A stretch of DNA of 64,000 bases from Roseateles koreensis (GCF_028595305.1 NZ_JAQQXS010000006.1:1-64000); one strand, 5' to 3'; shown: positions 29,784 through 38,353, counted from the first letter of the stretch. Numbers and translations: made by a program. Notes: generated by a model not told the origin, from the sequence alone.

Positions 29784-30995
29784 TCATAACTTTGCTTCAA
29801 TCGACCGCGCGCAGGCGGCAGCGCTGGCCCATGCCCACTGGAAGTTGTAGCCCCCCAGCCAGCCTGTGACGTCCATCACCTCGCCAATGAAATGCAGGCC
29901 AGGGATGCGTTTGCTCTCCATGTTTTGCGAGTTGAGTTCGCGGGTGTCCACACCGCCCCGCATGACCTCGGCCTTGCGCCAACCTTCGCTGCCATTGGGC
30001 GTCAGTTGCCACGCCTGCAACTGCTGGGCGAGTTGCTGCAAGTCCTTGTCTTTGCACTCCGGCATGGGGCGCTGGCTGGGCAAACCCAATCGTTCCAGCC
30101 AGGCCTGCGCCAGGCGTTGCGGGAACAAGCCGCCCAACACATTGCCCAATTGCCGTTTGGAGTCGCTCTTCGCGGCTTGAAGCATGGTTGCCAGATCGGC
30201 GTCTGGCGAGAGGTTGATCTGCAAAGGCTGGCCGTCTTGCCAGTAGCTTGAAATCTGCAGAATGGCCGGGCCACTCAGGCCGCGATGCGTGAACAAGAGA
30301 TCTTCGACAAATCGACCTTGCGTCTTGCCTTTGCCTGTGCTGACGATGACCGGCAGTGACAAGCCCGACAGCGTAGCAAAAGGTGCCCAGTCCTGGGCAT
30401 CAAAAGTCAGTGGAACCAATGCGGCACGGGGCGTGACGATCTTGTGCCCAAACCGCTGCGCAAGCCGAAGGCCCCAATCGCTGGCCCCGATCTTGGGAAT
30501 TGACAAGCCACCCGTGGCCACCACAAGGCGGCTGCATTGAAGCGGGCCGCGGGAGGTCTCGACAGTAAAGCCGCCGCCATCCCGCTCGGGTTGTTGAATG
30601 TCGGTCACGGTACAGGGCTGCCAGTGTTGCACACCGCCCTGTGCGCATTCGTCCAGCAGCATGCGGATGATCTGCTCGGCGGAGTCGTCGCAAAACAACT
30701 GGCCTTTGTGTTTTTCGTGGAAGCTGATGCCGTGCTTTTGCACCAGGGCGATGAAGTCCTGAGGCGTGTAACGGGCCAATGCGGATCGGCAAAAATTGGG
30801 GTTGTCCGACAGAAAGTTGGTGGGGCCTGCATCTCGGTTGGTGAAGTTGCAGCGCCCCCCGCCGGAAATCCGGATTTTCTCCGCCACTTTGTCGGCATGG
30901 TCGATGACAAGAACGCGAAGGCCGCGCTGTCCGGCCATACCTGCGCACAACAAGCCGGCCGCACCGGCGCCGACGACGATCAAATCAAATTGCAT
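29784..30995 (-). CDS. BaiN/HI0933-family NAD(P)/FAD-dependent oxidoreductase
   Basis: A 403-residue flavoprotein. The FAD-binding start is DLIVVGAGAAGLLCAGMAG, then KIRISGGGRCNFTNRD, the family signature. The C-terminus has GEVMDVTGWLGGYNFQWAWASA. Members resemble E. coli YhiN and the clostridial bile-acid enzyme BaiN, but a physiological substrate is not established. It stands alone between rpsU and a 434-bp spacer. Confidence 0.9.
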   Translation of the reverse strand: MQFDLIVVGAGAAGLLCAGMAGQRGLRVLVIDHADKVAEKIRISGGGRCNFTNRDAGPTNFLSDNPNFCRSALARYTPQDFIALVQKHGISFHEKHKGQLFCDDSAEQIIRMLLDECAQGGVQHWQPCTVTDIQQPERDGGGFTVETSRGPLQCSRLVVATGGLSIPKIGASDWGLRLAQRFGHKIVTPRAALVPLTFDAQDWAPFATLSGLSLPVIVSTGKGKTQGRFVEDLLFTHRGLSGPAILQISSYWQDGQPLQINLSPDADLATMLQAAKSDSKRQLGNVLGGLFPQRLAQAWLERLGLPSQRPMPECKDKDLQQLAQQLQAWQLTPNGSEGWRKAEVMRGGVDTRELNSQNMESKRIPGLHFIGEVMDVTGWLGGYNFQWAWASAAACARSIEAKL

Positions 30996-31429
30996 GGAGG
31001 AGATGTACTTTGGAATTGGGTTTGCACTGCCCGCGGGACCGGGACGGGTCGAAGGAATTGGTACACACCCGTGCAGATTGCACGTTAGCTGGCTTGGCAG
31101 CGGATGGCTGCGTGGGGTGAATTGTGGTTCAGGTGCTGCCGGAATCGAGTCTCTTCGAAAGTTTTTGTATTCCCAGGGGAAACGAGAGGCTCGGTTCGAT
31201 CATGTTGATACCAATCTAGGGGGAAAATAGGCTTAGCTGTCCTTGTCCTCTTGATTTGACGAGGAGATGCCATCTACATTCGCGTCAGCGCAGTGAGATT
31301 CTGGCAAGTGGGCCTGTAATGATCCGTGGTTCGGCCTTGCAAAGGTTGAGTTGTCCGCGGGACCACTCGGTGAAGGACTTGAGAGGCTGCGTCAGGGATT
31401 CAGGCTTGACATGGTTTTAATGAGGATTC
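30996..31429. other. Intergenic spacer of 434 bp, no gene recognised
   Basis: The spacer separates two divergent genes and has lower GC than its flanks in the part from about 31140 to 31260. Short open frames here lack homology or a ribosome site. A TTGACA at 31404-31409 lies only 21 bp before the GGDEF gene start, with no -10 at proper spacing. It probably holds the promoters of both neighbours. Confidence 0.5.
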
Positions 31430-32452
31430 ATGGACATTTCTGTCACTCCGCACGACGAAAAAATACCTCAGCCTGGAGACTTGCCGGACTGGTTGCTTGG
31501 GCACGCTGATCAGGTGCCTGCGCTTGCCACTCAGTGGATGAGCCTGATTGAGCCTTTGAACAGTTTTGTGGCGATCAAGTCACTTGCAACTGGGCGTTAT
31601 GTTTTTGCCAGTGCGGGTCTGCGGGCGATATTTTCCAGGCCATCTTTGGTGGGCTGTCTCGACAATGATTTGATGCGCGCCGAGGATGTGGTGGCGCTGC
31701 GCCGTGTCGAGCAATCTGTCATGGCGCAGCAGGCTGTTGTAGTCAGCGAGCATCGCTTGGAGTTGGCCGGGCGCCGGCGTGAATTCACGGTGGTTCGCGC
31801 TGCGTTGGGTAAAGATTTTTTGCTCTCAGCTTGGCACGAGCGGACCGAAGAGCGACATCGTGAGTCTCATTTGCAGCGCGCCTTGCAGCAAATTGAGCAG
31901 CAACAAAAAAACATTGAGCAAATGCGCCGTGAGTTGCAGCAGGGCAGCGGGCGTGATGAGGTGTCGGGCCTTTATTTGCGTGCACAGTTTGATGACCAGT
32001 TGCTGCGGGAAATTGACTTGTCGACGCGAGAGCACCGCGAATTTGCGCTGGTTTATATTTCCCTGGACCCCTTGCCGGTCAGTGCACAGCAGTTGGGGGC
32101 TCAAGCTACCGAGCGTCTGTTGGAAGGGATGGGGCGCATGTTGCGTGCCAATACCCGGGCGATGGACGCCGCATGTCGTATCGGGGAAACGCAGTTCGCT
32201 GTCCTGCTGTCGGGCGTGGGGCTGGCCACGGCTCACGCACGCATGGAGCAACTGCGGCGCCAATGCGCAACGCAGATCATCGTCATGAACGGCTATGACA
32301 TGGGGCTGTCTCTCTCGATGGGCGTGTCGAGTTTTCCTCACACAGCCACCAACCAAGAGGAGCTTCAGCGGGCCAGTGACGCAGCAGTGCTAGAGGCGCG
32401 GCGGCGCGGTGGTAATCAGGTCGTGCTCGCGTCAATTCCTTTTGTTGTCTGA
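31430..32452 (+). CDS. PAS-like/degenerate GGDEF protein (probably no cyclase activity)
   Basis: A 340-residue cytosolic protein. Residues about 36-140 look like a PAS-type sensor, 141-173 form a Gln/Glu/Arg-rich coiled coil, and 176-335 form a GGDEF fold (DEVSGLYLRAQFDDQL through LSMGVSSFPH and ARRRGGNQVV). The catalytic GGDEF motif is replaced by GETQF (252-256), so the catalytic acidic pair is lost. An RxxD inhibitory-site motif, RAMD (243-246), stands exactly five residues before it, as in active cyclases. It may therefore bind c-di-GMP as a receptor. No EAL domain or transmembrane helix is present. No adjacent partner gene is obvious. Confidence 0.85.
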   Translation: MDISVTPHDEKIPQPGDLPDWLLGHADQVPALATQWMSLIEPLNSFVAIKSLATGRYVFASAGLRAIFSRPSLVGCLDNDLMRAEDVVALRRVEQSVMAQQAVVVSEHRLELAGRRREFTVVRAALGKDFLLSAWHERTEERHRESHLQRALQQIEQQQKNIEQMRRELQQGSGRDEVSGLYLRAQFDDQLLREIDLSTREHREFALVYISLDPLPVSAQQLGAQATERLLEGMGRMLRANTRAMDAACRIGETQFAVLLSGVGLATAHARMEQLRRQCATQIIVMNGYDMGLSLSMGVSSFPHTATNQEELQRASDAAVLEARRRGGNQVVLASIPFVV

Positions 32453-32497
32453 GCGGGGACTTGCCGCTATAAGTGCAGATGCAACTGCACCCGAACT

Positions 32498-32986
32498 TTA
32501 TCCGGGCGTGTCCGGCGCGGCAGTCGGCAACTGAAGAATCTCCAGCACGGCAGCCCATTCTTCCTCGGTCACGGGCGTGATTGAAAGCCGGTTGCCGGCT
32601 TGGAGCACCCGCATGCCAGTTAGCGCAGGTGCGGTGCGCATTTCAGCCAAATTCAATAAACGCGTTTTGCGCAAGAAGCGCACATCGACATGCAGCCATC
32701 TCGGATTCTCGGGGCTGGATTTAGGGTCGAAGTAGGGGCTTTGTGCGTTGAATTGCGTGGCATCGACATAGGCGGCGCTGGCCACCTCGGCCAGACCTGC
32801 AATCCCAGGTTGCGGACAGGACGAATGGTAGAAAAGCACGCCGTCGCCTGGGTGCATGGCGTCGCGCATGAAATTTCGAGCCTGGTAGTTGCGCACGCCA
32901 ATCCAAGGCACGGTCTGCATTGGGGCTTGCGCCAAATCGTCAATCGAGCACTCACTGGGCTCGGATTTCATCAACCAGAGTTTCAA
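32498..32986 (-). CDS. EVE domain-containing protein
   Basis: A 162-residue PUA-like EVE domain with the start KLWLMKSEPSECSIDDL, then WIGVRNYQARNFMRDAM and GDGVLFYHSSCPQPGIAGLAEV. EVE domains bind modified bases in nucleic acids; the target here is unknown. The family begins at this point, and the codon is TTG (32984-32986), so a TTG start is likely. It lies just downstream of the 6S RNA gene on the same strand. Confidence 0.9.
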   Translation of the reverse strand: MKLWLMKSEPSECSIDDLAQAPMQTVPWIGVRNYQARNFMRDAMHPGDGVLFYHSSCPQPGIAGLAEVASAAYVDATQFNAQSPYFDPKSSPENPRWLHVDVRFLRKTRLLNLAEMRTAPALTGMRVLQAGNRLSITPVTEEEWAAVLEILQLPTAAPDTPG

Positions 32987-33014
32987 TGCGTTCGAGGTTG
33001 GCGTTGAAGGAATG

Positions 33015-33198
33015 AGGTGTCCACCGCGAGGTCGTGAACCGCATTCCTGAACCGGGGGTTCAGGGGGGCGAGGTCAGCCAAGCTTCGGGTTCATCTGACG
33101 CGAGATGATCACACCTGCAGAGGCTATGTTCCAAGCCCGAGCTCAATGAGCATTGGTTCAAGGAAATAATAAGCTCACGCAAAATGCGGTGGACAGGG
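33015..33198 (-). ncRNA. ssrS: 6S RNA
   Basis: About 184 nt between zapA and the EVE gene, the conserved location for 6S RNA. The minus-strand transcript has a closing helix TGTCCACCGC (complement of 33186-33195) with GCGGTGGACA (complement of 33018-33027). A second helix CGTGAGC/GTTCACG follows, then a large open bubble containing CCTTGAACC on the 5' side. The 3' bubble strand carries a small hairpin CCTGAACC-CCC-GGTTCAGG, as in E. coli 6S. 6S RNA mimics an open promoter and sequesters sigma70 RNA polymerase in stationary phase. The ends are approximate. Confidence 0.85.
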
Positions 33199-33235
33199 CA
33201 GATTCTAAGGCCTGCCGAGCCCACTGTTTGAAGAT

Positions 33236-33577
33236 TCAGAGCAAATGCCCATCATGTCCGAGGGCTTCATCAAGCCGTTGCATGAGCCCTGCGAGATCGG
33301 GGAGATCGGCGGTCTGTGATGCGGCCAACACATCATTCGCCTTTGCGACGGGTGCTGGCACTGCCGCAGCTAGGGTCGAACCCTCGGCCAACTGATAAGC
33401 CAGGTTCAGGGCAGCCAGCACTGCAATGCGCTCACGGGCTTTAACGCGCCCGCCATCGCGGATGGCACACATTTCTTTGTCCACTTGGCTGACCGCTTGG
33501 CCCAGCGCCGCTTCACCGCCTTCTGGGCAGCCCAGCAAATAGCTTTGTCCCATGATGGTGACTTCCATTTGCTTCAT
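33236..33577 (-). CDS. zapA: Cell division protein ZapA
   Basis: A 113-residue FtsZ-ring stabiliser. The N-terminus MKQMEVTIMGQSYLLGCPEG and ARERIAVLAALNLAYQL match ZapA; a C-terminal helix forms the dimer/tetramer coiled coil. It begins 2 nt after the ZapB-like gene and ends 38 nt before 6S RNA. Confidence 0.93.
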   Translation of the reverse strand: MKQMEVTIMGQSYLLGCPEGGEAALGQAVSQVDKEMCAIRDGGRVKARERIAVLAALNLAYQLAEGSTLAAAVPAPVAKANDVLAASQTADLPDLAGLMQRLDEALGHDGHLL

Positions 33578-33579
33578 GT

Positions 33580-33792
33580 TCAGGGATTCTTTCCGGATTC
33601 GTTATCGACGGGCAAGCGCTCCAGCAGTGCGTCAATGCGCGCGCGCGCCGCGTTCAAGCGCGAACGCAGGCTGTCCCGCTCCTGCCCCAGTTGTTGCACC
33701 TGTTCTTGCAGCAGGGCATTGGTGCGTTTGAGTTCATCGTGTCGCAGCAGCAAACGCTCAACGCGTTCCAATAAATCGGTCAGGCTTGGCAT
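33580..33792 (-). CDS. ZapB-like coiled-coil protein (TIGR02449 family)
   Basis: A 70-residue protein that is nearly all coiled coil, from LTDLLERVERLLLRHDELK onward. It resembles the small proteins always found beside zapA and probably acts in the division ring. The start at 33792 (MPSLTDLL) replaces a longer frame to 33909 that overlaps nth. Confidence 0.8.
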   Translation of the reverse strand: MPSLTDLLERVERLLLRHDELKRTNALLQEQVQQLGQERDSLRSRLNAARARIDALLERLPVDNESGKNP

Positions 33793-33808
33793 GGCGTCCC
33801 GGAGCTTT

Positions 33809-34453
33809 CTAGTCAATTGCCGATTGTAGGCGGCGGCCGTGGTCGCAGTCGTTGGCCACGTTGCAGACGCTGCACAAGGGCTGCCTCGCCTTGCAGACAT
33901 AGCGGCCATGGAGAATCAGCCAATGGTGGGCGTCAACCATGAATTCAGGCGGAATGCGCTTCAGCAAGCCCATCTCGACCGCCAGAGGCGTTTTGCCCGG
34001 GGCCAAACCTGTACGGTTGCTGACTCTGAACAGATGGGTGTCCACCGCCATCGTGGGCTCGCCGAATGCTACGTTGAGCACCACATTGGCGGTCTTGCGG
34101 CCCACCCCCGGCAAGGCCTCCAGCGCGGCTCTGCTGCGTGGAACCTGGCCTTGATGCTGGTCGATCAAAATCTGGCAGGTCGCCAAAAGATGCCTGGCCT
34201 TGCTGTGGTAGAGGCCGATGGTGCGAATCTGCTCGCTCAAGCCCGCCAAGCCCAGCGCAAGAATTTTTTGAGGAGTGTTGGCGATGGGGAACAAGCGCCG
34301 CGTGGCCTTGTTGACGCCCACGTCGGTGGCTTGCGCGGACAAGAGCACGGCCGTCAACAATTCGAAAACGCTGGCATATTCCAACTCTGTCTGCGGGCTC
34401 GGATTGGCTGCGCGCAGGATTTCAAAAAAGTTTTGGATCTGCAAGCTGTTCAT
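33809..34453 (-). CDS. nth: Endonuclease III
   Basis: A 214-residue DNA glycosylase/AP lyase removing oxidised pyrimidines. The catalytic K120 (LPGVGRKTANVV) and D138 (VDTHLFRV) fall at the same positions as in E. coli. The 4Fe-4S cluster cysteines are C187, C194, C197 and C203. It is divergent from the lipid A operon. Elsewhere it often neighbours rnfB, which here is 4 kb away. Confidence 0.97.
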   Translation of the reverse strand: MNSLQIQNFFEILRAANPSPQTELEYASVFELLTAVLLSAQATDVGVNKATRRLFPIANTPQKILALGLAGLSEQIRTIGLYHSKARHLLATCQILIDQHQGQVPRSRAALEALPGVGRKTANVVLNVAFGEPTMAVDTHLFRVSNRTGLAPGKTPLAVEMGLLKRIPPEFMVDAHHWLILHGRYVCKARQPLCSVCNVANDCDHGRRLQSAID

Positions 34454-34678
34454 GGTTCAGCATTCTCCACTGCCTTGGCGTGGCAAAAGCTCAGGCATGA
34501 TGACGCCCGTTGCGCAGCGGCTTCACGCGAGTGCAATTTTTGTGATCGACGGTGGCCAATAGATCGCCAACGTCGGTCAGCCAGGGACTTTTTCCAAAGC
34601 CAGCAGCTTTGTTGTTGTCTACGGCTCAAACGCGGCGTTCAACCCAATCCAGCATCTGACCCAATCAAGTAATTAGTT

Positions 34679-36124
34679 ATGAATACGCCCCACAAGACGC
34701 ATCTGACGGCAAAGCACTGGCTTGGGTTGCTGGGCCTGCTCCTGGTTTTGCGTCTGCTGTCATTGGGTGCCATGCCACTGACGGACCACACAGAAGCGCG
34801 TTACGCTGAAATTGCACGCCTGATGGTGGTGCAGGGCGACTGGATCAGTCCGCACATCACGCCCGATGAGGTGTTCTGGGCGAAACCTCCCTTGTCTACC
34901 TGGACGCAGGCTGCGGCCATGGCAGCCCTGGGCGTCAGCGAGTGGGCGGCTCGTTTGCCTGCGGTGGCGTGGAGTCTGTTGAGTCTGTGGGCTTTGGCGT
35001 GGATGTTGCGCGTGAGTTTGTCGGCCTTGCAGGTGTCTGTGGCCTTGGTGGCTTTGGTGTTGAGCCCCTTGTTTTTCATCAGCGCCGGTGCGGTGATGAC
35101 CGACGCCACCTTGGGGGCCTGTGTGATGCTGGTGCAGGCGGCGTGGTGGCGGGTCTTGCAAAGCGAGGGGGCGGCGCGCACCAAATACGCCCGTGTTCTG
35201 GCACTTGGCATGGCCTTGGCGCTCTTGACCAAGGGACCCGCGGCGGCCGTGCTGGCCTTGTTGCCGATCTTGCTGCACGCGGGTTGGCGGCGGCACTGGC
35301 CGGTGGTGCTCAGCGTATTGCGCGACCCGTCCGTCTGGTTGATTTGCCTGGGCTTGTCTCTGCCTTGGTATGTGGTGGCTGAAATCAAGACGCCAGGGTT
35401 TTTGCAGTATTTCGTGCTGGGCGAACATGTGATGCGTTTCCTGCAGCCCGGCTGGACGGGCGACCGCTACGGGTTTGCGCACGCCCAACCGCGCGGCATT
35501 ATTTGGGCGTTTACGGTGGTGGCGGCCTTGCCGGCGGTGGTGGTCATGCTGCTGCGTTTGGCAGGCTTGCGCTGGGGGCAGGGACGAGGCGCGGTGCAAC
35601 GGCAGTTGGTGGCCTCGGGTGGCACTGAGTTGGCCAGTTATGCGGTGTGCATCGTGCTGGCGCCCTTGCTCTTGTTCAGCTTTGCCCGCAATCTCATTTT
35701 TACCTATGCCATGACAGCCTTGCCGGGCTTGGCCATTCTGGCGGTCCAAGTATTTTCTGAGCGCACGTTTGAGCACATCAAGGCCGGGGCCATCGCGGGT
35801 GTGCTGGGCTTGGTTTTTGCGTGGGCCTTCTTGATCAAGCTGCCTGAAATCGGGCGCCAGCACTCCGATCTGCCACTGATTCAGGCCTACGAGGCGGCGT
35901 GCCCTGCGCAAGATTGCCGCCTGAGCTATGTCAGAAAGCCGCCGTACTCTGCGTATTTCTACACCGCCGGGCGTCTGTATGCTGGCATGCCCGGTCAGCC
36001 CGGTGCGCCGGCCTTTGTCGTGCAGCCCTTTGCCAAAAATTCTTCGCCACCCATTGCTGCGCTGGCTTGCAACAAGGAACAATGTCTGCTGCGCGACGAA
36101 AGCGCTGCGACTAACTCACGCTGA
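34679..36124 (+). CDS. ArnT-like glycosyltransferase family 39 protein
   Basis: A 481-residue inner-membrane protein with about 11-12 transmembrane helices. The first periplasmic loop carries the acidic motif TDHTEARYAEIARLM (near 35-49) and VFWAKPPLSTW, as in ArnT/PMT-type lipid A glycosyltransferases that use undecaprenyl-phosphate sugar donors. It is the first gene of a four-gene coupled operon with GT2, GtrA-like and deacetylase genes. The sugar is predicted to be an amino-hexose rather than 4-amino-arabinose, because no arnA/B-type genes are present. Confidence 0.87.
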   Translation: MNTPHKTHLTAKHWLGLLGLLLVLRLLSLGAMPLTDHTEARYAEIARLMVVQGDWISPHITPDEVFWAKPPLSTWTQAAAMAALGVSEWAARLPAVAWSLLSLWALAWMLRVSLSALQVSVALVALVLSPLFFISAGAVMTDATLGACVMLVQAAWWRVLQSEGAARTKYARVLALGMALALLTKGPAAAVLALLPILLHAGWRRHWPVVLSVLRDPSVWLICLGLSLPWYVVAEIKTPGFLQYFVLGEHVMRFLQPGWTGDRYGFAHAQPRGIIWAFTVVAALPAVVVMLLRLAGLRWGQGRGAVQRQLVASGGTELASYAVCIVLAPLLLFSFARNLIFTYAMTALPGLAILAVQVFSERTFEHIKAGAIAGVLGLVFAWAFLIKLPEIGRQHSDLPLIQAYEAACPAQDCRLSYVRKPPYSAYFYTAGRLYAGMPGQPGAPAFVVQPFAKNSSPPIAALACNKEQCLLRDESAATNSR

Positions 36125-37176
36125 TGCCGATGCATTCGACTTATACGCCCCCACTCCATAGCACCCGTTCTCATGCGATGGCCTTGCCACCCATGCCTGC
36201 GTTTTCGCCCGAGGAGCGCGCGCAGCCAGGTTTGTTGTCAGTCGTGCTGCCGGCCTTCAATGAAGCCGCCAATCTGGCCTGGCTGTTGCCTGAGCTGACT
36301 CGGCAGTTGGCCGGTGTGGCGAGGCAGCTCGAACTGCTGGTCGTGGACGACGGCAGCAAAGATGACACCGTGCTGTTGGTTCACAGCTTGATTCAGCAAG
36401 GCCTGCCGGTGCGGCTTTTGCGCCTGTCCCGCAACTTCGGCAAAGAAGCTGCGCTGACGGCCGGGTTGGATGCCGCAGAGGGTGACGTCGTGTTGACGAT
36501 GGACTCTGACGGGCAACACCCTATCGCCACGGTGATGCAAATGCTGCCCGCCTGGCGAGAAGGCTTTGACGTGGTGTACGGCGTGCAAACCGGGCGGCGT
36601 GAGTCGCAGTCGGCGGCCCGGCGCGGGTATACCAAGTTTTTCTATTGGCTGATGCAACGCGATTCGCGCTTTGAATTGCCATCGGATGCCGGCGATTTCA
36701 GACTGCTCGACCGCCGCGTCGTGCTGGCCTTGCGCAGTTTGCCCGAGCGTGCCCGCTACATGAAGGGCTTGTTCGCTTGGGTGGGTTTCAAGTCGAAGGC
36801 CATTGAATTTGTGCCTGACGCGCGGGCACATGGCGAGACCACGTTCGACTTCATGCGCCTGATGTCGCTGGCCGTGGTGGGGCTGACGGCGTTCAGCAAA
36901 GTGCCGCTGCGCATGGTGTCGATGCTGGGCTTTGTGGTGTCGATCGCCTCGGGCGTTTTCGGTTGTTGGATCATTTTGGAGAAGGCGCTGTTCGGCAATC
37001 CGATCTCTGGTTTCGCCACCTTGGCGGCGTCGATCACCTTCCTGGCAGGTGTGCAGTTATTGTGTCTGGGCATCATTGCTGAATACCTTGGCCGGGTATT
37101 TGACGAGGTGAAACAGCGCCCCCTGTATCTCGTGCAGGAATTGACTCCCCCGTTGGACGCACCGGAGGAAGTTTGA
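36124..37176 (+). CDS. DPM/ArnC-type glycosyltransferase family 2 protein
   Basis: A 350-residue GT2 enzyme. The N-terminal catalytic domain has VVLPAFNEAANL, VVDDGSKDDT (about 73-82) and the divalent-cation motif DSDG (127-130). Two C-terminal transmembrane helices (about 260-285 and 300-325) anchor it. It would charge undecaprenyl phosphate with an N-acetylhexosamine. The ATG shares one base with the GT39 stop (TGATG). The first 20-odd residues before the GT2 fold are weakly supported, so the start may be at a later Met (about 36178). Confidence 0.88.
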   Translation: MPMHSTYTPPLHSTRSHAMALPPMPAFSPEERAQPGLLSVVLPAFNEAANLAWLLPELTRQLAGVARQLELLVVDDGSKDDTVLLVHSLIQQGLPVRLLRLSRNFGKEAALTAGLDAAEGDVVLTMDSDGQHPIATVMQMLPAWREGFDVVYGVQTGRRESQSAARRGYTKFFYWLMQRDSRFELPSDAGDFRLLDRRVVLALRSLPERARYMKGLFAWVGFKSKAIEFVPDARAHGETTFDFMRLMSLAVVGLTAFSKVPLRMVSMLGFVVSIASGVFGCWIILEKALFGNPISGFATLAASITFLAGVQLLCLGIIAEYLGRVFDEVKQRPLYLVQELTPPLDAPEEV

Positions 37177-37556
37177 ACTCCTTGCTTTGGTTTGGCCTGG
37201 TGGGCGCCAGCGCTGCGGCGGTCCACTTTATGGTTGTTTGGTTGCTGGTATCGCAATGGCAGGTGGCAGCGTTGGCGGCCAATGTGCTTGGATTTTTGCT
37301 CGCGTTCTGGGTGAGCTTTGTGGGGCATCACCGTTTGAGCTTCGCGGCGCAGCAGGCCACTGTGCGGACCTCTTTGCCGCGGTTTGCCTTGGTGGCAAGT
37401 CTTGGCTTTGTCAGCAATGAGTTGCTCTACGCACTCTTGCTGAGTTGGGGAATGGAATATCGTTTGGCCTTGTTCGCGGTGCTGGTGGCGGTTGCGGTGA
37501 TGACGTTTGTGTTGAGCCGGTTCTGGGCCTTTCGAGCCCGGTCGTCGCTGCCGTGA
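37173..37556 (+). CDS. GtrA-family membrane protein (candidate lipid-linked sugar flippase)
   Basis: A 127-residue protein with four predicted transmembrane helices, beginning LLWFGLVGASAAAVHFMVVW and containing ANVLGFLLAFWVSFVGHHRL. GtrA proteins are thought to move undecaprenyl-phosphate-linked sugars across the membrane. The start is TTG (37173-37175), overlapping the GT2 stop (TTGA), with GGAGGA 6 nt upstream as a strong ribosome site. Confidence 0.85.
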   Translation: MNSLLWFGLVGASAAAVHFMVVWLLVSQWQVAALAANVLGFLLAFWVSFVGHHRLSFAAQQATVRTSLPRFALVASLGFVSNELLYALLLSWGMEYRLALFAVLVAVAVMTFVLSRFWAFRARSSLP

Positions 37557-38353
37557 AACGCATTCAGATTTGCGCCGACGACTACGGCTTCGACGATGCG
37601 GTCAGCCGGGGCATTCTCGATTGCATCGATGCCGGGCGCATCAGCGCGACCAGTTGCATGGTGCTGTCACCCGTTTGGGCCGATTGGGCGGGCGCCCTGC
37701 GCGAGCGCAGCGGTGCGGCAGACTATGGCTTGCATCTCGATATCAACGAGTTTGCCGACTATGCGCCGGGGCAAGGCTTGTCCGCATGGATCCGCCAGGG
37801 CTATTTCAGACAGTTGGATCGATCGCAACTGCGCAGTTGGATCGCGACGCAACTGGATGCTTTTGAAGCACAAATGAAGCGTGCACCCGACTACGTTGAC
37901 GGCCACCAGCACGTGCATCAACTGCCACAGTTGAGAGAAGAATTATTGCGCGCGGTGACTCAGCGTTATGGGCCGCGTTGTGCGGTTCGGTCGACGCAAA
38001 CCCGGGTTTGGCGTGGCAGCAAGGCGGCTGTGATTGCGGCCTTGGGCTCCGCGGCATTGCGACGGGGTGCGCGCAAGGCAGGTTTGCGTGCCAACCGTGA
38101 CTTTGCAGGTGTTTATGGTTTTGAGGCGACAGCCTCCTTCAGTGAACTGGCTGCTGGCTGGCTGGCGTCACTGCCAGATGGTGGCTTGATGATGACGCAC
38201 CCCGGCCAAAACGGTGCCACGCAAACCCGCCATGATCCGATTCGAGCTGCACGGGTGCGTGAGTGGCAATTCTGGATGGGCGAAGAGGCTGGCGAGCTGC
38301 TGGCCAGCCTGGGTGTGCAGTTGGGCATGAGCGAGGACTGGCCGCTGGCTTGA
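37553..38353 (+). CDS. ChbG/HpnK (YdjC) family carbohydrate deacetylase, NaxD-like
   Basis: A 266-residue metal-dependent deacetylase. ICADDYGFDDAVSRG gives D9 and D10, GLHLDIN gives H61, and DGHQHVHQLP (116-125) supplies further His ligands; MTHPGQ is near the end. YdjC proteins remove N- or O-acetyl groups from sugars. In Francisella NaxD this acts on undecaprenyl-phosphate GalNAc. The GTG start (37553) overlaps the gtrA-like stop (GTGA). The frame open to 37445 is a shadow of the preceding gene. Confidence 0.87.
   Translation: MKRIQICADDYGFDDAVSRGILDCIDAGRISATSCMVLSPVWADWAGALRERSGAADYGLHLDINEFADYAPGQGLSAWIRQGYFRQLDRSQLRSWIATQLDAFEAQMKRAPDYVDGHQHVHQLPQLREELLRAVTQRYGPRCAVRSTQTRVWRGSKAAVIAALGSAALRRGARKAGLRANRDFAGVYGFEATASFSELAAGWLASLPDGGLMMTHPGQNGATQTRHDPIRAARVREWQFWMGEEAGELLASLGVQLGMSEDWPLA

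Noticed and set aside
34760-36082. Minus-strand open frame of 440 codons over the GT39 gene
   Set aside because: Antisense to a well-supported membrane enzyme; translation is Gln/His/Arg-rich low-complexity.
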